Under the pieces are notes generated by a model, which saw only the letters and a list, made by a program, of their open reading frames with translations, searched no databases and was not told where the DNA came from. A program made the translations under genes and the position numbers. Positions 24,462 through 31,151 of a DNA stretch of 47,984 nt are shown here, in pieces (the first letter of the stretch is position 1; each line of letters begins with the position of its first letter). This stretch comes from an uncultured Actinomycetes bacterium (GTDB lineage Bacteria; Actinomycetota; Acidimicrobiia; Acidimicrobiales; RAAP-2): the NCBI GenBank assembly GCA_903825035.1, contig CAIJYV010000005.1:1-47984 (forward strand). Reading direction: 5' to 3'.

Positions 24462-25529
24462 ATGATCGACGAGGAGCTAGTCCAGCTACTTACACCAGAG
24501 GGTGAACGAGTTGTTCACCCTGAGTACGAATCAACATTGAGCGGAGAAGAGATCTTTGGTCTCTACCGCGATATGACGATTGTTCGCCGACTCTGTAACG
24601 AGTCCACCTCTTTGCAACGACAAGGTCAGCTTGCGTTGTGGGCACCAATCCAGGGCCAAGAGGCGTGTCAGATCGGGCCGGGCCGTGCGCTCGCGCCAAT
24701 GGACTTCACCTTCCCCACCTACCGTGAACACGGCATTGCCTGGTGCCGCGGTGTTGAGCCCAAAGAGATGCTTCGCCTATTCCGTGCGGTGTCTAACGGT
24801 GGCTGGGATCCGTACAAGTATCGCCACTCAGTGCCCACCATCGTGCTCGGTAACCAAGCTCTGAACGCTGTGGGTTACGCCATGGGTATTCAACGCGACG
24901 GTGCAGAAGAGGCCGTGCTCACCTTCTTCGGAGACGGTGCGTCATCCCAGGGAGACGTTCTCGAATCGTTCGTCTGGGCGGCGTCATTCAACGCCCCAGT
25001 AGTTTTCTTGTGCCAGAACAACCAGTGGGGTATCTCAACTCCAATGTCGGTTCAGTCCAAGATTCCTCTCTACCACCGTGCCCACGGTTTCGGCTTCCCC
25101 GGAATTCGCGTGGACGGAAATGACGTCCTCGCTATGTACGAAGTCTCGAAGCGTGCGTTGGAGAATGCCCGCGTCGGTGGTGGCCCAACTTTGATTGAGG
25201 CCTACACCTACCGTCTGGGTGCTCACACCACCTCCGACGACCCAACTCGGTACCGTATTGACGCCGAAGTAGAAGTGTGGCGTCACCGCGACCCCATTGA
25301 GCGCGTGAAGTCTCTTTTGGTTCACGAGTACAAGATGAAGCAGGCGCGCTTTGACGAGGTTGCTGAAGAGGCCGAGAAGCTCGCCCTGCAATTACGCGAG
25401 GATGTTCTGGCGATGGACCGACCAGACCCCCTCTCGATGTTTGACAACGTCTACGCCGACTTCCACCCACTTATTGAAGAGGGCCGTCAAGAGATGATTG
25501 ACCTCGGTGTTACCGGAGGTGCCCACTAA
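24462..25529 (+). CDS. pdhA: 2-oxoacid dehydrogenase E1 component, alpha subunit
   Basis: The thiamine-diphosphate subunit decarboxylates a 2-oxoacid, either pyruvate or branched-chain. The 355-aa protein has the ThDP motif GDGASSQGDVLESFVWAASFNAPVVF followed by NNQWGIS, and the phosphorylation-loop-like YRLGAHTTSDDPTRYR. The start is ATG 24462: AAGGAG at 24451-24456 is five bases upstream and overlaps the alternative GTG 24456. It is the first gene of a tight E1alpha-E1beta-E2 operon. Substrate class is uncertain because pyruvate and branched-chain E1 look alike and no E3 gene is nearby. Confidence 0.9.
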   Translation: MIDEELVQLLTPEGERVVHPEYESTLSGEEIFGLYRDMTIVRRLCNESTSLQRQGQLALWAPIQGQEACQIGPGRALAPMDFTFPTYREHGIAWCRGVEPKEMLRLFRAVSNGGWDPYKYRHSVPTIVLGNQALNAVGYAMGIQRDGAEEAVLTFFGDGASSQGDVLESFVWAASFNAPVVFLCQNNQWGISTPMSVQSKIPLYHRAHGFGFPGIRVDGNDVLAMYEVSKRALENARVGGGPTLIEAYTYRLGAHTTSDDPTRYRIDAEVEVWRHRDPIERVKSLLVHEYKMKQARFDEVAEEAEKLALQLREDVLAMDRPDPLSMFDNVYADFHPLIEEGRQEMIDLGVTGGAH

Positions 25530-26515
25530 TGGCCACGAAGACTATGACTATGGCCAAGGCCCTCAATGAGGGGTTGCGCCGTGCGATGGAAGAGAACAAG
25601 AAGGTTCTCTTGATTGGTGAAGACATCGGAAAGCTCGGCGGGGTATTCCGCATTACCGACGGACTCCAAAAGGACTTCGGTGAAGACCGAGTAATTGACG
25701 CCCCCTTGGCCGAATCGGCCATCGTGGGAACCTCAGTCGGTCTCGCCATTCGTGGCTATCGCCCCGTGGTTGAAATGCAGTTCGATGGATTCGTCTATCC
25801 CGCTTTCGACCAGATTGTCTCCCAGGTGGCCAAGCTGCGCAAGCGCTCCGATGGTCGTTACACCATGGGCATGGTTATCCGCCTGCCCTTCCAGGGTGGC
25901 ATTGGTGCAATTGAGCACCACTCCGAAAGCCCCGAGGGGTACTTCGCCGCTACGGCGGGACTTCGAGTTGTGTCCTGCTCGACCCCGAACGACGCCTACT
26001 GGATGATCCAAGAGTCCATCAAGCACGATGACCCGGTTATCTTTTGCGAGCCGAAGAGTCGCTACTGGGAAAAAGGCGAAGTTGACCTCGACAATCCACC
26101 AGCGAACATCTTTGACGCCGTGGTTCGTCGTGAAGGCACCGACGTCACCGTTATTGCCTACGGCGCAACGGTGAAGACCGCACTTCGTGCGGCTGACACC
26201 GCGGCGGTGGAAGGCACTTCAGTGGAGGTTATTGATCTTCGTGGACTATCGCCCTTCGACTCCGCCACTCTCGAAACGTCGGTGAAAAAGACGGGACGCG
26301 TGGTGTTTGTTCAAGAAGCCCCGCTCACTGCTTCCATTGGTAGCGACATCATTCGCCAACTCACCGAGAAGTGCTTCTACTCACTGCAAGCGCCCGGACT
26401 CGTCGTTGGCGGATATCACGTGCCCTACCCACCAACTCGAATCGAAGAGGACTACCGTCCGACCGTTGACCGTATTCTTGACGGTGTAGACCGAGTGATT
26501 GGATTTGGTTCATGA
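25529..26515 (+). CDS. pdhB: 2-oxoacid dehydrogenase E1 component, beta subunit
   Basis: The 328-aa protein has the transketolase pyrimidine-binding domain (LLIGEDIGKLGGVFRITDGL, VIDAPLAESAIVGTSVGLA, EMQFDGFVYPAFDQI) and the C-terminal domain (DVTVIAYGATVKTAL, EVIDLRGLSPFD). It forms the alpha2-beta2 heterotetramer with the upstream subunit. Its ATG overlaps the alpha-subunit stop by one base (TAATG), and its stop overlaps the E2 start by four. Confidence 0.93.
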   Translation: MATKTMTMAKALNEGLRRAMEENKKVLLIGEDIGKLGGVFRITDGLQKDFGEDRVIDAPLAESAIVGTSVGLAIRGYRPVVEMQFDGFVYPAFDQIVSQVAKLRKRSDGRYTMGMVIRLPFQGGIGAIEHHSESPEGYFAATAGLRVVSCSTPNDAYWMIQESIKHDDPVIFCEPKSRYWEKGEVDLDNPPANIFDAVVRREGTDVTVIAYGATVKTALRAADTAAVEGTSVEVIDLRGLSPFDSATLETSVKKTGRVVFVQEAPLTASIGSDIIRQLTEKCFYSLQAPGLVVGGYHVPYPPTRIEEDYRPTVDRILDGVDRVIGFGS

Positions 26516-27897
26516 GTCAAGAAATTTTTCTCCTCCCCGATGTTGGTGAAGGGCTCATCGAAGCCGAAATTGTTTCGTGGAAGGTCGCCGTTGGTGACAC
26601 CGTAGTTTTGAACCAGCCATTGTGCGACGTCGAAACTGCCAAAGCCACCGTTGAATTGCCTAGTCCCTACGCCGGAGTGGTTGTTACTCTGCACGGCAAT
26701 CCTGGGGACATGATGGAGGTCCACAAACCTCTGATTACTTTCGAAGTTGGCGGAGATGGATCTGCGCCAGCCGCCGCGCCAGCCGCCGCCGCGCCGGTGG
26801 TCGAAGAACCCAAGGTTTCGAACTCCACTGAAGGTCGTGAGGCCGTTCTCGTTGGTTACGGTGTGGCAAACGAAGACGGATTGGCAACTCGCAAGAACCG
26901 CCGCTCCTCATCGGCAACCGCCCCCGTATCGACAGCTCCTGCTGCGCCGATCACCTCGGGACCGGTTCGCACGACACCACCGGTTCGCCTGTTGGCCAAG
27001 CAAAATGGTTTAGACCTGGCAACGGTTCCAGGAACCGGTCGAGATGGAATCATTACTCGCGCCGACGTCGAGCGTGCATTGCAAGGTGGGGGTACATCCG
27101 TTGTCGCCGCTCCTCGTAAGGCGAGCACTCCAAAGACGGGACCACTGCAGCCAACTCGATTCGTTGGAAACGATCTGGCCCCGTGGGCTACCGGTCCCAA
27201 GGAAGAGAGAATTCCTGCCAAGGGAGTTCTCAAAGCGATGGCCGAAGCAATGGTGCTATCAAAGACCACGATTCCTCACGCTGGGGTTTGGCTCAAGGTT
27301 GATGCCACCAAGACGATGGAGTTGATTGCTGGACTGAAGCAGCAACCAAGTCTCGAAGGCATTCGCCTTTCGCCGTTGACCGTTATCGCCCTGGCGGTAA
27401 CTGACGCAGCGCGACACTTCCCGGGAATCAACTCGCACTGGGATGATGGAACCAAGGAAGTGGTTATCAAGCGCTCGATGAATTTGGGCATAGCCGCAGA
27501 TACCAACAAGGGCCTTATTGTTCCAAACATCAAGGAAGCCGACAAGTTGGATCTTGTGGGTATGGCTCAAGAGCTCAACGTATTGGTGGACAAGGTTCGT
27601 GCCGGTACGACCTCGTTGGCCGAAATGTCTGGCACATCGTTCACAATTACCAACGTTGGCCCCATGGGTGTCGACGCGGCTATGGCAATCATTCCGCCAG
27701 GATCAGGCGCTATTTTGGCGGTTGGTCAGGTGGCGAAGGCGCCGTGGGTTGTCAACGACGAAATCGTTGTTCGTCAGGTAGTTGAGTTGTGCTTGTCTTT
27801 CGACCACCGCATGATTGACGGCGCCTTGGCTTCGAAGGTGTTGGCACACATTGGGAACTTCTTGAACGACCCAGCCGCCGCAATTATTGCTGGCTAA
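26512..27897 (+). CDS. Dihydrolipoamide acyltransferase (E2)
   Basis: The 461-aa protein has one N-terminal lipoyl domain with the lipoylated lysine in DVETAKATVELPSP, an Ala/Pro-rich linker, an E3/E1-binding domain (RTTPPVRLLAKQNGLDLATVPGTGRDGIITRADVE, around residues 155-190), and the C-terminal catalytic domain ending SFDHRMIDGALA with the active His and Asp. It makes the core of the complex and passes the acyl group to CoA. It belongs to the bkdC/pdhC type. The 3' end overlaps the convergent peroxiredoxin gene by 14 bp. Confidence 0.93.
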   Translation: MSQEIFLLPDVGEGLIEAEIVSWKVAVGDTVVLNQPLCDVETAKATVELPSPYAGVVVTLHGNPGDMMEVHKPLITFEVGGDGSAPAAAPAAAAPVVEEPKVSNSTEGREAVLVGYGVANEDGLATRKNRRSSSATAPVSTAPAAPITSGPVRTTPPVRLLAKQNGLDLATVPGTGRDGIITRADVERALQGGGTSVVAAPRKASTPKTGPLQPTRFVGNDLAPWATGPKEERIPAKGVLKAMAEAMVLSKTTIPHAGVWLKVDATKTMELIAGLKQQPSLEGIRLSPLTVIALAVTDAARHFPGINSHWDDGTKEVVIKRSMNLGIAADTNKGLIVPNIKEADKLDLVGMAQELNVLVDKVRAGTTSLAEMSGTSFTITNVGPMGVDAAMAIIPPGSGAILAVGQVAKAPWVVNDEIVVRQVVELCLSFDHRMIDGALASKVLAHIGNFLNDPAAAIIAG

Positions 27898-28333
27898 GTA
27901 CCGCCAACGCTTCATCGGCGTGCTTATTCATATTGATTTCCGACTTAATTACTTTGATGACGCGTCGGTCACGTCCAATCACGAAGGTTGACCGACGAGT
28001 TTTCAAGAGGTCGAATCCTCGCTTAACTCCGTACGCTTTCGCTACTTCTCCATCAGGGTCAGAAAGCAGTGGGTAATCCAAGTTGTTCAATGAAGCGAAT
28101 TCCGACTGCTTTTCGACTTCGTCCATTGAGATACCAATTGGTTGGGCACCGAGTTTTTTGAACTCTCCGTGGAGGTCACGGAAGTGGCATGTTTCCTTAG
28201 TGCAACCCGTTGAGAGCGCCACTGGATAAAAAAACAACACCACTGGTCCGTTGGCAACGAGGGCACTTAGCGAAAGAGTCGTGCCACTTTGGTCCTGAAG
28301 AGAAAAGTCTGGTGCGAGGTCGCCTGGGTTCAT
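27884..28333 (-). CDS. bcp: Bcp-type thioredoxin-dependent peroxiredoxin
   Basis: The 149-aa protein has the Bcp/PrxQ pattern: DLAPDFSLQDQSG, FFYPVALSTGCTKETCHFRDL with peroxidatic Cys44 and resolving Cys49 five residues on, and YPLLSDPDGEVAKAYGVK. It reduces hydrogen peroxide and organic hydroperoxides with electrons from thioredoxin. It lies 9 bp downstream of the response regulator on the same strand and overlaps the E2 gene tail to tail. Confidence 0.93.
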   Translation of the reverse strand: MNPGDLAPDFSLQDQSGTTLSLSALVANGPVVLFFYPVALSTGCTKETCHFRDLHGEFKKLGAQPIGISMDEVEKQSEFASLNNLDYPLLSDPDGEVAKAYGVKRGFDLLKTRRSTFVIGRDRRVIKVIKSEINMNKHADEALAVLSQQ

Positions 28334-28342
28334 ATCCCCAGA

Positions 28343-29038
28343 CTATTGGTCGAGGCGAAAACCCACACCGCGAATAGTGACCAAGTGTTTCGGGTCAGCT
28401 GGATCGAGCTCAATCTTTTGACGGAGTCGCTTGACGTGAGTGTCCAACGTACGAGTATCGGAAAGCTCCAGTCCCCACCACAAGGTATCGAGGCAATGCT
28501 CACGGGTAACAACTTGACCGAGTCGGGACGCCAGTAGCGCCAAGAGATCAAACTCTTTACGGCTGAGTTCAATATCAACGCCATCACGAGATACGGCTCG
28601 ACGTAGGAGGTCCATGCGCAGCGGTCCAAAGGTGATGAGTTCATCTGTAGCGGCTTCGCTAGCGGGTCGACGCAATACGGCGCGGATTCTTGCCACCAGC
28701 TCGCGCAAGCGGTAGGGCTTCGTGACGTAATCCGCGGCACCAATCTCGAGGCCGAGCACGACATCAACTTCGGAACTTCGTGCGGTCACCATGATTACGG
28801 GAACGGTGGAGGAGTCGTGAATTTCACGACAGAAGTCGACGCCGGAACCATCCGGCAGCATCACATCCAAGAGGATCAGGTCGGGTTTAGAACTCATCAA
28901 GAGTTGTCGAGCCTCAGCGAGACTGTGAGCCGCTACAACGACAAAGCCTTCAACAGTTAGCCCTACGTTGAGAGCGTCTTGGTAGGAGGGTTCATCCTCA
29001 ACGACCAAGATGACCGAACGGCCTTCGGGGTCAACCAT
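28343..29038 (-). CDS. OmpR/PhoB-family response regulator (orphan)
   Basis: The 231-aa protein has a receiver domain (ILVVEDEPSYQDAL; phospho-acceptor Asp in LILLDVMLPDGSG; KPYRLREL with the conserved Lys) and a C-terminal winged helix (ELSRKEFDLLALLASRLGQVVTRE, RTLDTHVKRLRQKIE, VTIRGVGFRL). ATG 29038 gives the normal family length; in-frame TTG/GTG starts up to 29086 add a non-conserved leader. Neither has a good Shine-Dalgarno sequence. No sensor kinase is next to it. It is likely cotranscribed with bcp (9-bp gap). Confidence 0.92.
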   Translation of the reverse strand: MVDPEGRSVILVVEDEPSYQDALNVGLTVEGFVVVAAHSLAEARQLLMSSKPDLILLDVMLPDGSGVDFCREIHDSSTVPVIMVTARSSEVDVVLGLEIGAADYVTKPYRLRELVARIRAVLRRPASEAATDELITFGPLRMDLLRRAVSRDGVDIELSRKEFDLLALLASRLGQVVTREHCLDTLWWGLELSDTRTLDTHVKRLRQKIELDPADPKHLVTIRGVGFRLDQ

Positions 29039-29102
29039 TGATATCTGATGAACCGAGTCGATTGGAAGCACGACGATGCGCACCAAGGGGGGAAGTAGAA
29101 AA

Positions 29103-29139
29103 TCGTCGTGCCACGACGAAAACCTAAGAAAGTTAGGTT
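29103..29139 (-). terminator. Two tandem inverted repeats, terminator-like
   Basis: AACCTAA-GAAAG-TTAGGTT (29121-29139) and TCGTCGTG-C-CACGACGA (29103-29119) are perfect inverted repeats side by side. Read on the - strand each is followed by a T-rich run (TTTTCG, TTTTCT), so together they probably end the secreted-protein transcript before the response-regulator gene. They could also be operators of that gene. Confidence 0.5.
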
Positions 29140-29187
29140 GCGAGCGTGTGAAAATGCGGTTTTCTAAACGTGTTCGATTGATGAAAC

Positions 29188-30615
29188 TTAATTAGAGTTC
29201 AGGTGAAAAGGTGCATAGGTTGAAGAACCTTGAAAACTGCCGACTCCCGAGCAGGAGTTGGCCGCGAAGCAGCGTAGGGCGTACAACCCGCCAGCGGCCC
29301 CGGCGGGACGTCCCGACGGCATAGCTACTGGCATTACCGCTCCCCAGATTCCAGCGGTCTGAACTTCAACGCCCACTTGATACCGGTTCAGGGAATCCAC
29401 GTAGGCAACGGCGCCCGCACAATTACCCGCACTCCAACAAGAGATTCCAACAACACCACCGTATTGACCCGCCGAATCAGCCCCGGCGGGAACTTGCATG
29501 AAGGTGGCCTGAGATCGGCTATTCCAAACGCCATTTACCTCACTGGTGAGAAAGCCGCCAAAGTGCTTGACGCTATTGATTTGATACGAATACTGAGCCC
29601 CGAAAGAACAGTTTCCAACCGAGACACAATCGAGTCCGTGAAAGCCGAATAGGAATGTCTTGGGTGCGGCTGCCGCGTTCACCGGGAGTGGAATCTGAAT
29701 GCCGGCACCGACGGCGGTTGCTGTGATTGTCACGGAATAGGGCACCAGCGTTCCGGTGGTCGTGTGGTACGCACCCACTGCAGTACAGGTACCACCGCTT
29801 ACACAAGAGAGCTCAGTGAGTGTTTGTGACCCCAGAACACTGGCGTTACTCGGCATGACTGGAGAAATGGCACTCTGCCATGTCCCGTTCTGGCGAAGAG
29901 CAATGAATGGCCGAGCCTGTCCATCTTGAGTGTTGAAGCTTCCAATAAAAACACATCGAGCAGCCGAAATGCAGCCAACCTGGCCGGGATTTACGCCAGG
30001 GTTTGCACCCACGGTAGCGGGTAAGGCAATTCGAGTTGCGTTGGACCAAGTACCGGCCGACTCCGAGTCAACCAATAAAGCGGTTGAGTTGGATCCGGCG
30101 GTGACATTTACATACCCGCCCGCGACACAGTTACCGTCGGAGATGCAAGAAACGTCCTTCAGCATCGAGTGCGCAGTATCGAGTGAAGGGTCGGCAAAAG
30201 TAACTGGGAATGAGGTTGCTACCTGCGTGTTCCAGTTGTAACGAACGATTGTCGCGCCGAGTGAGTTGCTACCAACACCAGCGCACTCAGAGGTGCCACA
30301 ACTCAAGCCATTAACTTCAAAGTTTGATCCGCCGGAATTGTCTGGCACCATTGACGCCGTTTCCCAATTCCTATTTACCTCGCGCGCGAGGAAGGTCTCA
30401 ACGCTGTTTGAACCTCCCTGGTAATACCAACCACCGGACAGGCAATTATTAACACTGACGCACGCGAGAAGCGTTACTTGCCCGTTAGCAATACCAAGAT
30501 TTGAGGGTATGGAAAGTGTTCCCGCCGACCAGGTTGGAGCTGTCGCTGAAGCCGGCGAGGAGAAGAGAGTGCTAAGTGCGAGTAGCGCTGGAAGTAGGTT
30601 GCGAAGTCGTTTCAC
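29188..30615 (-). CDS. Secreted protein of eight paired-cysteine repeats, probable beta-propeller
   Basis: The 475-aa protein has a signal peptide (residues 1-24, cleavage near ASATA) and eight repeats of about 50-60 residues. Each carries two cysteines five or six positions apart in a pattern close to (S)CxSxxxCxxxG: ACVSVNNC, SCGTSEC, SCISDGNC, GCISAARC, SCVSGGTC, DCVSVGNC, SCWSAGNC and RCFAANSC. Most repeats also hold a W after a Gly/Asn turn (GTW, GVW, GIW). I infer a secreted seven- or eight-bladed beta-propeller with one disulfide per blade. The start is GTG 30615 after AAAGGA. No catalytic motif is seen. Function unknown. Confidence 0.7.
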   Translation of the reverse strand: MKRLRNLLPALLALSTLFSSPASATAPTWSAGTLSIPSNLGIANGQVTLLACVSVNNCLSGGWYYQGGSNSVETFLAREVNRNWETASMVPDNSGGSNFEVNGLSCGTSECAGVGSNSLGATIVRYNWNTQVATSFPVTFADPSLDTAHSMLKDVSCISDGNCVAGGYVNVTAGSNSTALLVDSESAGTWSNATRIALPATVGANPGVNPGQVGCISAARCVFIGSFNTQDGQARPFIALRQNGTWQSAISPVMPSNASVLGSQTLTELSCVSGGTCTAVGAYHTTTGTLVPYSVTITATAVGAGIQIPLPVNAAAAPKTFLFGFHGLDCVSVGNCSFGAQYSYQINSVKHFGGFLTSEVNGVWNSRSQATFMQVPAGADSAGQYGGVVGISCWSAGNCAGAVAYVDSLNRYQVGVEVQTAGIWGAVMPVAMPSGRPAGAAGGLYALRCFAANSCSGVGSFQGSSTYAPFHLNSN

Positions 30616-30663
30616 GAAAATCCTTTGATGTGGTGCCAGTCTAAAAGGTGTGAGGCGAAACGC

Positions 30664-31038
30664 TTAGGCCCAGTCAACAATTCGGCAGGGGATTTCCGAA
30701 TTTTCGTCAATGAAGTAACTCGCACAAATTCGGTGATATCCGTCAGCGACAAGCAATGGCCGGTCGACCTCAATGCTCCCTCGCACGAGGAGAACAGGAG
30801 AGAGCTTTTCGCCTTTTTCAACCTTCTTGAGGTTGTTGCGAACATACTTGTTGTCCCGCTCTAGCAAGGGAAGTCTTGAGGCCCGCAGGAGATCCTTCGC
30901 TTTGTATCGAACCAGATCGCCCTGCTTGAGTGCCTCGGCGAGCGCACCGGCGTGTTGCGGGGGAAGCAGGAGGGATAGATAGTTGGCCGCTGCTGGGAAA
31001 TCGTGCTCTTCGGGCTGTTCGAGCCACCTACTCTTCAT
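30664..31038 (-). CDS. Small ParB/sulfiredoxin-fold-like protein
   Basis: From ATG 31038, which has AAAGGAG six bases upstream, the protein is 124 aa. Its C-terminus reads PLLVADGYHRICASYFIDENSEIPCRIVDWA; the ADGYHR segment resembles the G-x-H-R box of ParB/Srx-fold proteins. The N-terminal half is Leu/Ala-rich. A longer frame to 31260 overlaps the divergent glycosyltransferase and is not credible. Function unknown; the residues fit a nucleotide-binding ParB-like domain but I cannot assign an activity. Confidence 0.6.
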   Translation of the reverse strand: MKSRWLEQPEEHDFPAAANYLSLLLPPQHAGALAEALKQGDLVRYKAKDLLRASRLPLLERDNKYVRNNLKKVEKGEKLSPVLLVRGSIEVDRPLLVADGYHRICASYFIDENSEIPCRIVDWA

Positions 31039-31124
31039 ATTGGCTCCTTTCACCATAGGTAAAGGTATCTCTCGTGGGGTTCTTGCACTGACACTTGGTT
31101 TAGTAAAGTTCTTCGGAGGTCTAC

Positions 31125-31151
31125 ATGCGGAATTTTGAGTTAAACAAGTGA
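31125..31151 (+). CDS. Eight-codon upstream ORF coupled to the glycosyltransferase
   Basis: ATG 31125, preceded by a full GGAGG at 31115-31119 (five-base spacing), opens an 8-codon frame (MRNFELNK) whose TGA overlaps the GTG start of the glycosyltransferase (GTGA, 31148-31151). The glycosyltransferase GTG has no good ribosome binding site of its own. The layout is a translational-coupling leader peptide. Its sequence shows no obvious attenuator features. Confidence 0.45.
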   Translation: MRNFELNK

